A program made the position numbers and the translations under genes. The notes below the pieces were generated by a model that saw only the letters and a program-made list of their open reading frames with translations, was not told where the DNA came from and ran no database searches. A stretch of 64,000 bases of DNA from a gamma proteobacterium NOR5-3 (GTDB lineage Bacteria; Pseudomonadota; Gammaproteobacteria; Pseudomonadales; Halieaceae), in NCBI GenBank assembly GCA_000158155.1, contig DS999406.1, positions 463,143 through 527,142 of the forward strand. Reading direction: 5' to 3'. Positions 29,653 through 38,048 of the stretch are shown here, in pieces (position 1 is the stretch's first letter; every line of letters begins with the position of its first letter).

Positions 29653-30577
29653 CTTTAAGACTTCCATGAATTTTTCGAACAATTGAGTAGGGTCTTTGCT
29701 TTACTTCCAGAAATATTCGCGACAAATAAACGCCAATAATTCCCAGCGAGAAAATAATCAGACCGCCGGTAAGATAAATAGAGGCAATGGTAGATGCCCA
29801 GCCTGTGGCCGACTGATCCAGAAAAAAGTGTCTGAATGCCAGGTAAATCACAACTAACCCTGCGATCGAAGACATGCCTGTGCCTAAATAGAATATGAGA
29901 GAAAGCGGTGTCGAGCTGAATGAAGTTATTGCATCGATAGATAACTTTATGCGCTTCGTCAATGTATATGAAGAGTTACCGTTGAACTCTTTGTCAACCT
30001 CAACTGAAACCTGACGATATCCAGCGTCTTCCCAAAGAGCTGGCAAAAATATTTCGCGCTCCCTATATTGCAGCAGCGACTGCACGTAATTTCTGGTCAT
30101 AAGGCGAGAGACCAGCGCACGATCGGATATCTTAATCGGCGACAACCCGTTGAACACAGTGTAAAAGGACTTACTTAACGTCTTTCTAAAAAATGGCGTT
30201 TTCTTCTCGGGCTGAGTACCATAAACCACATCTATGGTGTCCTGCTGATGCAATCGCTTCCAAAACAAAGACAGGTTCTTGGGCTTCTCTTCGAGATCTA
30301 CATCTATCAGGAATACCAAATCTCCGCAGGCATGCTCAAGGCCAATCATCATCGCTCGATGGTGGCCGTGGTTTCTGGATAACTCAATTACTTTTACCCG
30401 ACCGTCATGTTGAGTAAGAGCAACTGCAACCGCAAGGGAGTCATCCGGTGAACCGTCATCAACAAATATCAACTCGAAGTCAGCGCACAATGTTTCTGCC
30501 TGACTAATAATTTGCCGATAAAACTCATCAATATAGGCGGCCGAGTTATAAAGCGTGGTGACGATGGACAACTGCAT
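29645..30577 (-). CDS. GtrB/ArnC-like GT2 glycosyltransferase with C-terminal membrane helices
   Basis: This 310-residue protein starts with the GT2 fold (SIVTTLYNSAAYIDEFYRQI, FVDDGSPDDSL near residue 39, metal-binding LIDVDLEEKP near residue 90) and ends with two membrane helices (about residues 225-250 and 260-285). This layout is typical of ArnC, GtrB and DPM-like enzymes that load a sugar onto undecaprenyl phosphate. With the ArnE-like flippase at 23854 and the GT-C protein at 18480 it could form a periplasmic glycosylation route; that link is inference. Confidence 0.85.
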   Translation of the reverse strand: MQLSIVTTLYNSAAYIDEFYRQIISQAETLCADFELIFVDDGSPDDSLAVAVALTQHDGRVKVIELSRNHGHHRAMMIGLEHACGDLVFLIDVDLEEKPKNLSLFWKRLHQQDTIDVVYGTQPEKKTPFFRKTLSKSFYTVFNGLSPIKISDRALVSRLMTRNYVQSLLQYREREIFLPALWEDAGYRQVSVEVDKEFNGNSSYTLTKRIKLSIDAITSFSSTPLSLIFYLGTGMSSIAGLVVIYLAFRHFFLDQSATGWASTIASIYLTGGLIIFSLGIIGVYLSRIFLEVKQRPYSIVRKIHGSLKDE

Positions 30578-30580
30578 ACT

Positions 30581-31267
30581 CTAAAAACTCTTCATGAAAC
30601 TACGAAAATTACTACCCGTACAGAACAACAAATCCAACACACTCACAAAGTGGCTATAGTCTTCGGACCTTTGTGCATATTCGGGGTAGCCGGCATACTC
30701 ATACCAGCTAACTTTTAGGCCTTCTTGGTGAAACCGGCCCTCATCAAGATAAACCCGTGCAGCAGGCCCAGAAACATATTCCTCTGCACCTAGTTCCTTG
30801 CAAATATGTACCAACCTGTTCACCCGATCCTCGGGAAGATCGAATTCGTCAGACGATATGATCTTTGTATCAATCTCCATTTGACCGCAAAGCATATTAA
30901 TCATCTTCAGATTGACTGAACTAAGTAGCGGTTCATTCGCACACCCCACCAACGAATCACCAATGCTGTTTCCAAATTGCGCGAAACCAGGAGACTTGGA
31001 GTAGCTTTGTTCGATAGTCCGCCAGTGTTTCTTAGCCCAACGGAGGTCTGCGATTCGAGTTTCGTTGATGCGCTGTTCCAGACGCTCTTGCCGAACCGGT
31101 ATGGTGAGCCATGTCGGCCTCCCGCCAGCTATTATCTGATTACGATTTCGCCAGTCGTTTTTAGTGTATTGCACAACATCATATATAACGAACACATCGA
31201 CACTGTTTATCATGTCGAAATAGCCTTTCCAGGGGATATAGTTGGATTGTAGGACTGCGACTTTCAT
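30581..31267 (-). CDS. WbqC-like family protein
   Basis: This 228-residue protein shows the WbqC family pattern: the start VAVLQSNYIPWKGYFDMI, then DVVQYTKNDWRNRNQII near residues 30-46 and WLTIPV near residue 53, plus the C-terminal SVLDLLFCTG. WbqC proteins are common in O-antigen and other sugar loci, but their reaction is not well established. It is the first gene of the minus-strand run; TATAAT lies only eight bases before its ATG, so any promoter there would leave almost no leader. Confidence 0.85.
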   Translation of the reverse strand: MKVAVLQSNYIPWKGYFDMINSVDVFVIYDVVQYTKNDWRNRNQIIAGGRPTWLTIPVRQERLEQRINETRIADLRWAKKHWRTIEQSYSKSPGFAQFGNSIGDSLVGCANEPLLSSVNLKMINMLCGQMEIDTKIISSDEFDLPEDRVNRLVHICKELGAEEYVSGPAARVYLDEGRFHQEGLKVSWYEYAGYPEYAQRSEDYSHFVSVLDLLFCTGSNFRSFMKSF

Positions 31268-31301
31268 CCCACTATTATACCGTTATATAATGAGCTAAGT
31301 G

Positions 31302-31418
31302 GCTTTCGATCCGGTGGATCTCATCGCCGGATTGACGGCAGTGGTGCCAAACCCAGGGTCAATCTCACCCGCTACCACAGCGTCCTGGCCCCCAACCACC
31401 GATGGCGTGGGCTGGTCA
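31302..31418 (+). pseudogene. Remnant of an IS91-type transposase C-terminus
   Basis: Translation gives DPVDLIAGLTAVVPNP and then, after a frameshift near 31358, VNLTRYHSVLAPNHRWRG. This pair is the conserved C-terminal signature of Y2 (IS91-like) transposases, whose members read LIA.L..LVP.PR.(N/H)L.R(Y/F)H.V.APN. Only about 115 bases remain, cut off on the right by the type A end at 31419. It marks an older mobile element at the island border. Confidence 0.7.
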
Positions 31419-31514
31419 TGTAATCCCCCCATGTATAACCGCTGTTTTGGGTAGAGGGTTAAGCCGCCATCATTAACTGCCTTGGCGGCACGCCGCCAAT
31501 GGCGGTGTTCGGTC
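31419..31514 (-). mobile_element. Remnant: 3' end of the type A IS3-family element
   Basis: These 96 bases begin with TGTAATCCCCCC and match the orfB-side end of the type A copy at 15802-15897, in the same orientation. The remnant stops at the left terminus of the complete type B element, which inserted into it. The rest of this type A copy is missing on the other side. Confidence 0.87.
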
Positions 31515-31588
31515 TGACCTATCCCCCGAAGTTAACGCCATGAACACGATGAAATTTCCAGCTAATCTAGCACCATGGAGATTTCACG

Positions 31589-31891
31589 ATGAAGAAGCGA
31601 TACACCGAAGAACAGATTATTGGCGCTATCAAAGAGCATGAAGCCGGTGCCAAAGTTGACGATATCTGCCGCTCGCTCGGCATATCGACGGGCACGTTCT
31701 ACAACTGGCGCAGTAAGTACGCCGGGCTTGAGGTAAACGAGGCCAAGCGCCTAAGAGAGCTTGAGTCAGAGAACAGCAAGCTGAAGAAGCTTTTGGCGGA
31801 GAAGCTGCTCGAGACCGAGGCCATGAAGGACGTGCTGCAAAAAAGTGGTAACGCCTGCCGCGCGGAAGCATGTCGCGACTCATATGATTAA
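31589..31891 (+). CDS. IS3-family transposase OrfA (type B)
   Basis: This 100-residue protein has the helix-turn-helix of IS3 OrfA (EEQIIGAIKEHEAGAKVDDICRSLGISTGTFYNWRSKYAG) and a leucine-zipper helix (RLRELESENSKLKKLLAEKLLETEAMKDVLQK). A -1 frameshift at 31839-31845 would extend it into orfB to give the full transposase, the usual arrangement in this family. Confidence 0.9.
   Translation: MKKRYTEEQIIGAIKEHEAGAKVDDICRSLGISTGTFYNWRSKYAGLEVNEAKRLRELESENSKLKKLLAEKLLETEAMKDVLQKSGNACRAEACRDSYD
31839..31845 (+). other. Candidate -1 programmed frameshift site (AAAAAAG)
   Basis: Six A residues and a G lie in the last part of orfA, in the register where slipping back one base joins orfA (DVLQK) to the orfB frame (KKVVTPAARKH). 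A-rich heptamers at this place drive OrfAB synthesis in IS3-family elements. Confidence 0.75.
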
Positions 31892-32663
31892 GGTCTGTCA
31901 TTTGAGCGAACACACAGCATGCAAGTTGGCGGGCGTTAGCAGATCAGGTTATCGGTACCAGTCGAAGCCGGCTCGTGACGATACCTTAAGGTCCCGACTG
32001 AAGGTTCTGGCGGTTGAGCAGTCAGCTTATGGCTACCTGTTATTGCACGGGATCCTGAAGAACGAAGGTCTCGTTGTGAATAAGAAGCACACGTATCGCC
32101 TGTACACCGAGGAAGGGCTTCAGGTGCGCACTAAGACGCGCAAAAAGCTCCAGCGACCAAGGCAACCAATGGAAGTGCCGTCACGCGTTAATCAGCGGTG
32201 GTCGATAGACTTTGTGTCAGATCAGCTAAGTAGTGGCAGACGATTCCGCGTACTGAATGTCGTTGACGACTTCTCGCGTGAAATGGTCGGACAACTCGTC
32301 GCTGTCTCTATCACTGGCTCGCAGGTCGCTCGCTTTCTAAGTGAGCTATTCGAAGACCGGGAAAAACCGCAAAAAATCATTTGTGACAACGGCACGGAAT
32401 GTACCAGTAAAGCGATGTTTTTCTGGAGCCAAGAGTCCGGCGTAAAGCTTGGGTTTATCCAGCCAGGTAAGCCAACACAAAACGCCTTTGTGGAAAGCCT
32501 TAACGGCAAGTTCAGGAACGAGTGCCTAAACCGTCATTGGTTCCGCTCACTCGACGACGCAAAGACCGAAATCATGCTGTGGCAAAACCAATACAACAAC
32601 GTTCGACCGCACAGCTCGCTGAACTATTTACCGCCGGTTGCCTTTGCGAGGCAAGCAGCATAA
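31845..32663 (+). CDS. IS3-family transposase OrfB, DDE catalytic part (type B)
   Basis: This frame encodes an HTH_21-like segment (CKLAGVSRSGYRYQSKPARDD) and a complete DDE integrase core: RWSIDFVSDQL, IICDNGTECTS and NAFVESLNGKFRNECL, ending PPVAFARQAA. Downstream half is repeated at 23240-23718. It is normally made as a fusion with OrfA; the GTG at 31845 is only the formal start of the open frame. Confidence 0.92.
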   Translation: MVTPAARKHVATHMIKVCHLSEHTACKLAGVSRSGYRYQSKPARDDTLRSRLKVLAVEQSAYGYLLLHGILKNEGLVVNKKHTYRLYTEEGLQVRTKTRKKLQRPRQPMEVPSRVNQRWSIDFVSDQLSSGRRFRVLNVVDDFSREMVGQLVAVSITGSQVARFLSELFEDREKPQKIICDNGTECTSKAMFFWSQESGVKLGFIQPGKPTQNAFVESLNGKFRNECLNRHWFRSLDDAKTEIMLWQNQYNNVRPHSSLNYLPPVAFARQAA

Positions 32664-32793
32664 ATTCTGGGCATCTCATCCAAGTAATGGTTTTAACTTG
32701 GGGGATAGGTCAGCCCGGCTCAACATAGCATCTACCCGTCGCTTTGGTTTACAACTGGCGATGCATTAGGCGCTACTCGAGCAGCGGAGTCAT

Positions 32794-34344
32794 TCAGTGC
32801 TTGGAGGCTGCCAAGCAGCTTTCAGTATATATTCCGTTGTATAGCTTACCGTTTGCACTCCAGTTGTAATGAAACTCAACTCGCTGCTGAAGCTGCTGGG
32901 CAATCTCAGTCAAATTCTTTCTGTTTTCCATCAATGTAATCAATCTAACGGCGATTCCTTCAATGTCGCCAGGCTCAACAATGAGTTGTGATATGTCACT
33001 TCCTGTGACTTCAGTAAGCGGGGGTAGATTCGTAATCAGCGTTGGCACACCAGCACAAATGCTTTCCGCCAGCTTAAGCGGCGGAACTAATCGTGTTAGA
33101 GGTGAATTCTTTCGGAGAACTACTGCAAGATCAATATTCTTGTAAAGCTCGCTTACCTTATCTCTAGATATTCTGCCGACAAAATTAACTCGGCTTTCAA
33201 GTCCGAGTGATCTACATAACTTTTTGACCTCGGGCAGATAATATCCGTCGCCAGCTATTGTGAGGCTTATGTCGTAACCTCTAGGCGTGAGTTGTGAAAT
33301 AGCCTTGATTACGTCGTCCACGCCTTCATATTCTGTAACGGAACCAATAAATCCGATCCTAAAGGTATTCTCCTCTTCTGCTTTTACAACTTTTTTTGTT
33401 TCAGTGTACTTCTTGTCGATGGCATTCGGGACTACCGTAATTTTTGCGAAATCGATGCCGTGCTCTACACACCAATCTCTCATCGCGCTACTAAGGGTTA
33501 TGACTTTGTTCGCACTTTTTGCAGCAGTAAGCTCCATCGATTGACAATATCGAAAGTGCTCCGTGGCTGAATACCCCGGCTCCTTTACTGCTCGGGATAA
33601 ATGCCACAAACCACGCATTTCGTAAACTGCCACAATGCCTATTTTTTTTGCTGCCATACAGGCGGCCAGTCCGTTCACGTATGAGGAATGGGCGTGGATA
33701 ACGGTCACACCGCGCAGAGCTGCCTCCTGAGCCAGTAAATCTGCGTATTCATTTATATATTCAGATTCCGGCCCCGATATCCGTTTTCGGGGATCATAAA
33801 AATGCTTGTATTTTAAATGCTCATAAATTGTGTACTCCGCGCCAACTTCAATTTCTACATCGAAGAGGTCCCAAGGATATCCAAGGCGGGTACAAGCGAA
33901 CACCTCGATCCCCTGATCCGCCAGTGCATTGGCTATCTGGCTTGTACGTATTGCATAGCCATTTTTATGAAAATGTCCGTTGCTATGGCAGGAAAGCAGC
34001 ACCTTCCCATTAAAGGGTTTCGAGCCCACTGGAGGCTTGGAACATTGCGGACCGCTATCTAGAACTTTCTGTATCTCTAGGGCTCGAGTTAGACACAATC
34101 TGGAAGCATTAACGTGAAGCTTGGCATTCTCGAGATACCTCAATGACGCACTGATATTGCCGCGCCTAAACTCGAACACGCCCATCGGAGCACGCCAAAG
34201 AAACGCGCTGGAGCGCAGCAACAATAGTACAAATCGATTTCCATCGATCGCCGACTTGAAAAGCTTTTCAATCGCCTTGTTAATCGTTTTTTGTAAAGAG
34301 ATGCGCATTATAGACAAGACGGAAAAGAAGATTTCCTTTACCAT
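32794..34344 (-). CDS. GT4 glycosyltransferase
   Basis: This protein of about 516 residues has an N-terminal helical extension of about 110 residues and then a GT-B enzyme: LLSCHSNGHFHKNGYAIRTSQIANAL for the acceptor-side start, IGFIGSVTEYEGVDDVIKAI for the donor-domain start, and LAESICAGVPTLITNLPPLTEV near the sugar-nucleotide site. It resembles the GT4 half of the fusion protein at 12502, including the RGLW motif. ATG 34344 has AAGG six bases upstream and leaves a 44-base divergent gap to wecB. It lies just outside the right IS cluster. Confidence 0.83.
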   Translation of the reverse strand: MVKEIFFSVLSIMRISLQKTINKAIEKLFKSAIDGNRFVLLLLRSSAFLWRAPMGVFEFRRGNISASLRYLENAKLHVNASRLCLTRALEIQKVLDSGPQCSKPPVGSKPFNGKVLLSCHSNGHFHKNGYAIRTSQIANALADQGIEVFACTRLGYPWDLFDVEIEVGAEYTIYEHLKYKHFYDPRKRISGPESEYINEYADLLAQEAALRGVTVIHAHSSYVNGLAACMAAKKIGIVAVYEMRGLWHLSRAVKEPGYSATEHFRYCQSMELTAAKSANKVITLSSAMRDWCVEHGIDFAKITVVPNAIDKKYTETKKVVKAEEENTFRIGFIGSVTEYEGVDDVIKAISQLTPRGYDISLTIAGDGYYLPEVKKLCRSLGLESRVNFVGRISRDKVSELYKNIDLAVVLRKNSPLTRLVPPLKLAESICAGVPTLITNLPPLTEVTGSDISQLIVEPGDIEGIAVRLITLMENRKNLTEIAQQLQQRVEFHYNWSANGKLYNGIYTESCLAASKH

Positions 34345-34388
34345 ACTCGGCCTTATGCCGCCTTGCCAAGAAAGAAGTTCGATAGCGT

Positions 34389-35516
34389 ATGAAGAAAGTT
34401 CTAAGCGTTTTTGGCACACGGCCAGAAGCAATCAAAATGGCTCCCGTCGTTCGAGCTATTGTTGCCAGTGAGCAGTTAGAGGGCCTGGTTTGCGTGACTG
34501 CGCAACAAAGAGAAATGCTCGACCAGGTTCTCGAGCTTTTCGACATCCAGCCAGACTACGACCTCAATCTTATGATACCCAACCAAACGCTTGCAGAGGT
34601 CACGGCAAAGGTGGTTACAGGCTTGCAAGCCGTTATTGCTGATGCCAAGCCAGATATCGTGCTGGTGCACGGTGACACGACAACCACCATGGCGGCCTCG
34701 CTCGCTGCTTACTATCAAAAAGTTCCCGTAGGCCATGTAGAGGCGGGGCTTCGCACACATAATATTTATTCGCCGTGGCCCGAAGAGATCAACCGGCAGA
34801 TCACCAGCCGCATAGCCGCTCTAAACTTCGCACCGACTTCCCTGTCCAAGAAGAACCTACAGGATGAGGGCGTGACTGAACGCTCAATCGTAGTAACCGG
34901 TAATACGGTTATTGACGCGCTAGTTTCAGTGGTGAGCAAGCTCAAACGCGACGAGGCTCTGGCGGCCAATTTGGCCGATCGCTTTGCATTTCTCGATTAT
35001 TCAAAACGCCTGATATTGATAACCGGACATCGAAGAGAGAATTTTGGTCAGGGTTTTCTTAACATTTGTCAGGCAATTGCAGACCTCGCAGCGGATGAGA
35101 GTCTCCAACTTGTATACCCCGTGCACCTAAATCCCAATGTGCAGCAGCCGGTTTATGAATTACTAAACGGGCGTGACAATGTGCATCTTATAGAGCCGCA
35201 GGATTACTTACCGTTTGTCTACCTGATGGATCGCGCTCATATTATTTTGACCGATTCGGGTGGAATTCAGGAAGAGGCTCCTAGTATCGGTAAGCCAGTG
35301 CTAGTTATGCGTGATACCACTGAACGTCCTGAAGCTGTTGATGAGGGCACTGTTTTGCTGGTAGGCACGGACCCTTACAAAATTGTATCCGAAGCGCAAA
35401 ACTTGCTGCGTTCACAAGATGCATACCAAGCTATGGCTCGGGCTCACAACCCCTACGGTGACGGGCAAGCTGCACAGAGAATTGTAAAGGCCATTGTGGA
35501 GGCTGATTTTGAGTAA
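34389..35516 (+). CDS. wecB: UDP-GlcNAc 2-epimerase (non-hydrolysing)
   Basis: This 375-residue enzyme converts UDP-GlcNAc to UDP-ManNAc. Signatures include [16 protein letters not shown] at the N-terminus, [31 protein letters not shown] near residues 95-125, [13 protein letters not shown] near residue 213 and [27 protein letters not shown] near residues 288-314. The downstream wecC overlaps its end by eight bases, so the two are coupled. Confidence 0.97.
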   Translation: MKKVLSVFGTRPEAIKMAPVVRAIVASEQLEGLVCVTAQQREMLDQVLELFDIQPDYDLNLMIPNQTLAEVTAKVVTGLQAVIADAKPDIVLVHGDTTTTMAASLAAYYQKVPVGHVEAGLRTHNIYSPWPEEINRQITSRIAALNFAPTSLSKKNLQDEGVTERSIVVTGNTVIDALVSVVSKLKRDEALAANLADRFAFLDYSKRLILITGHRRENFGQGFLNICQAIADLAADESLQLVYPVHLNPNVQQPVYELLNGRDNVHLIEPQDYLPFVYLMDRAHIILTDSGGIQEEAPSIGKPVLVMRDTTERPEAVDEGTVLLVGTDPYKIVSEAQNLLRSQDAYQAMARAHNPYGDGQAAQRIVKAIVEADFE

Positions 35517-36759
35517 TGTTTCGGTACTGGGCCTTGGTTACATTGGCCTGCCTACGGCCGCGATTCTTGCGGTTCGCGGCCACCAAGTCCATGGTGTTGA
35601 CGTTTCTGAGCACGTTGTACAGACGCTTAGCGATGGCGCTATCCACATCGTAGAGCCAGGGCTCGATATCGTTGTCAGCGGTGCAATAAAGTCCGGCGCT
35701 TTGACCGTCAGCCTAGATGTAGCTCCAGCAGACGTATTTATTTTGGCGGTCCCCACGCCGTTTCTTGAAGACCATAAACCCGACCTTTCTTTTGTTAGGT
35801 CAGCGGCAGAATCTATAGCACCGCACATAGCAAAGGGTAATTTGGTGATACTTGAGTCCACGTCGCCCGTTGGCGCTACCAAGCAGCTCTCTCAATGGTT
35901 GGGGGACTTACGCCCCGACCTGAAGTTTCCTCACGAATTCGCAGAGCACTGTGATGTAAATGTTGCGCATTGCCCAGAGCGTGTTTTACCGGGCAAAGTA
36001 CTTGAGGAGTTGGTAGAGAACGATAGGGTTGTTGGTGGCATTAGTGAGTCTTGCACCCAAGCAGCGATCAGTCTTTATAAAACCTTTGTTGATGGAAAAT
36101 GCCTTGCTACAACGGCTGCAACGGCAGAGATGGCAAAGCTGACCGAAAACGCCTTTCGAGACGTAAACATTGCCTTTGCTAACGAGCTCTCGATATTGGC
36201 AGAAGAGCAGAGTGTCGATGTCTGGGAGCTGATTGAGCTTGCTAATCACCACCCCCGGGTAAATGTGTTGCAGCCCGGGCCGGGCGTAGGTGGCCACTGT
36301 ATTGCAGTTGATCCCTGGTTCTTAGTGTCAGGGTCACCAGAGAATGCGCGACTGATTCGCCAGGCTCGTCATGTAAATGATCAAAAGCCCGATTACGTGA
36401 TTGCAAAGGTCGAGGCCGCGCTAAGCAGTGCACCAAGGCCAGTCGTTGCGTGCTTGGGTCTTTCGTTTAAGGCCAACATTGACGACTTACGCGAAAGTCC
36501 GGCCGTCGATATCTGTATGAGGCTAGCCAAATTGAGCGGCGTTAGCGTAAAAGCCGTAGAGCCTCATATTGAGCAACTACCTGCAACGTTATCGGACCAT
36601 GGCAACATAGAGCTGTGTGATGTCGCGCAGGCTGTCGCTGAAGCCGACGTGGTATTGTTACTGGTAGATCACAACCAATTTGCTGATGTGCCAACATCGT
36701 TCGATTTGAGCGCAAAGCACATTATTGATACGCGCGGTTTGTGGCGACAGAGGAGGTAA
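35509..36759 (+). CDS. wecC: UDP-N-acetyl-D-mannosamine dehydrogenase
   Basis: This 416-residue enzyme oxidises UDP-ManNAc to UDP-ManNAcA with NAD. It has the Rossmann start [26 protein letters not shown] near residue 155, the [17 protein letters not shown] region near 210, the catalytic Cys in [16 protein letters not shown] near 262 and [16 protein letters not shown] near 320. I chose TTG 35509 because GGAGG lies six bases before it and the family starts about here; the TTG at 35494 is less likely. Confidence 0.95.
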   Translation: MSNVSVLGLGYIGLPTAAILAVRGHQVHGVDVSEHVVQTLSDGAIHIVEPGLDIVVSGAIKSGALTVSLDVAPADVFILAVPTPFLEDHKPDLSFVRSAAESIAPHIAKGNLVILESTSPVGATKQLSQWLGDLRPDLKFPHEFAEHCDVNVAHCPERVLPGKVLEELVENDRVVGGISESCTQAAISLYKTFVDGKCLATTAATAEMAKLTENAFRDVNIAFANELSILAEEQSVDVWELIELANHHPRVNVLQPGPGVGGHCIAVDPWFLVSGSPENARLIRQARHVNDQKPDYVIAKVEAALSSAPRPVVACLGLSFKANIDDLRESPAVDICMRLAKLSGVSVKAVEPHIEQLPATLSDHGNIELCDVAQAVAEADVVLLLVDHNQFADVPTSFDLSAKHIIDTRGLWRQRR

Positions 36760-36764
36760 CTTTT

Positions 36765-36845
36765 TTGACCGGCTTTGTTCAAAGAAATGGCGTAGCTGGA
36801 ACTTGGAACAAACCTGCTAACGATGTCTATCGTGAGCAAGCCTAA
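36765..36845 (+). CDS. Possible 26-codon leader ORF before a glycosyltransferase gene
   Basis: A strong AGGAGG (36751-36756) lies eight bases before a TTG that opens a 26-codon frame ending at 36845, overlapping the start of the next gene (36823) in another frame. That gene has no clear Shine-Dalgarno of its own. A coupling leader is possible, but the AGGAGG also lies in the last codons of wecC and may be chance. Confidence 0.25.
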   Translation: MTGFVQRNGVAGTWNKPANDVYREQA

Positions 36846-38043
36846 GGCTCTCGTCGCCGGCATTCATCACTGGCACAGTGTCAGTAAGGTTGGCACGCAC
36901 TACATCGTAGAATACCTGCTGCAGCAAAATTTTGAGGTGGCTTATATCTCTGCACCTATCACTCCGCTGCATCGACTTCTTCCTCTCACTGAGGATCTTA
37001 ATCAGCGTAAAAACAATAACGCACTAGGTGGAGAGTGGTCATCTGATGGGAGTCTTTGGCACTACGTGCCGTATGCGCTGGTGGCCCCCGATAGCCGCCC
37101 GCTTTTGTCATCGGCGTTGGTGATCGACCATTGGCAAAAAACAACAATTCCAAATATTGTCTCGAATGTGGCCTCACAAGGGTTTGCCAACGTGGACCTA
37201 CTTCTACTGGACACGCCTTTTCAGCCGTTTTGGTTAGACGATGTGTCCTATCAACGCAGTGCTTATCGGGTTGCCGACAACACCAACGGCTTTATGGGTA
37301 ATGGAGCGGCCTGCGCTGCCAGCGAAGCGCAGATAATACGGTCCGTGAACAAAGTTTTTACCGCTTCTAGCAGCCTGCTCGACTATGCAAAAACAAAAGG
37401 CGCACGGGCACCCTCCTTGTTACCGAATGGAGTTAACCTCTCGCGCTTTAGTGATGCCCCTGTCCCGAGCACGGTGCTGTCAGACATGCATGGGCCGGTC
37501 GCTGTTTATGTAGGCGCGATAAGCTATTGGTTCGACCATGATGCTGTTGTTGCTCTAGCGCAGGCCCGGCCGGATCTAACCATATTGCTTATAGGGCCAG
37601 TAGACGCGCCGGAACCGCGTTACGCGTCCTTAGCTAACGTGAAACTTCTGGGGCCCCAGCCTCACGATACGGTACCGGCTTACCTGGCAGCCGCTGATGT
37701 GGGTTTGATACCTTTTTGTGCCAATCGATTTCCAGAGCTTATAAATGATGTAAACCCCTTAAAGCTCTATGAATACATGGCTGCTGGTTTGCCTGTGGTA
37801 GCGTCACACTGGCGGCAGCTACAAAGTCTGCAAAGTCCGGCCCGGCTGGTCAGCGACATCCCCACATTTATCAACGAAGTGTCGCGGGCCTTGGCTGAAA
37901 AATCTGATGGTGCCAAAGAGCGTGATTTTGCTCGAGGATTCGATTGGTCTGAAACACTCGCCCCCCTTGGCAATTGGCTGAGCGACGAAGGGTTACAGCC
38001 CCACGGCGAGAGTGAACGTTCGTCCTCCAGGGGGCAGATGTAA
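36823..38043 (+). CDS. GT4-like glycosyltransferase (TuaH-like)
   Basis: This 406-residue protein is a GT-B enzyme: VGTHYIVEYLLQQNFEVAYIS near residue 25, LLPNGVNLSRF as the interdomain segment near 205, AVYVGAISYWFDHDAVVALA near 228, and NPLKLYEYMAAGLPVVASHW with the donor-binding Glu near 315. The YVGAISYWFD pattern is typical of TuaH-like transferases. It lies 63 bases after wecC and five before the next glycosyltransferase. Donor and acceptor are unknown; with wecBC upstream, a ManNAcA transfer is possible. Confidence 0.8.
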   Translation: MSIVSKPKALVAGIHHWHSVSKVGTHYIVEYLLQQNFEVAYISAPITPLHRLLPLTEDLNQRKNNNALGGEWSSDGSLWHYVPYALVAPDSRPLLSSALVIDHWQKTTIPNIVSNVASQGFANVDLLLLDTPFQPFWLDDVSYQRSAYRVADNTNGFMGNGAACAASEAQIIRSVNKVFTASSSLLDYAKTKGARAPSLLPNGVNLSRFSDAPVPSTVLSDMHGPVAVYVGAISYWFDHDAVVALAQARPDLTILLIGPVDAPEPRYASLANVKLLGPQPHDTVPAYLAAADVGLIPFCANRFPELINDVNPLKLYEYMAAGLPVVASHWRQLQSLQSPARLVSDIPTFINEVSRALAEKSDGAKERDFARGFDWSETLAPLGNWLSDEGLQPHGESERSSSRGQM

Positions 38044-38048
38044 GCCCT

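Larger units (their letters stand above)
31515..32712 (+). mobile_element. IS3-family element, type B, complete copy
   Basis: This 1198-base element has inverted ends TGACCTATCCCCC (31515) and GGGGGATAGGTCA (ending 32712), with the match continuing into AAGTTAA. It carries intact orfA and orfB with an A6G slippery site between them, so it looks functional. Flanks are type A sequence on the left and GCCCGGCTC on the right, with no recognisable target duplication, suggesting a deletion after insertion. Confidence 0.92.
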
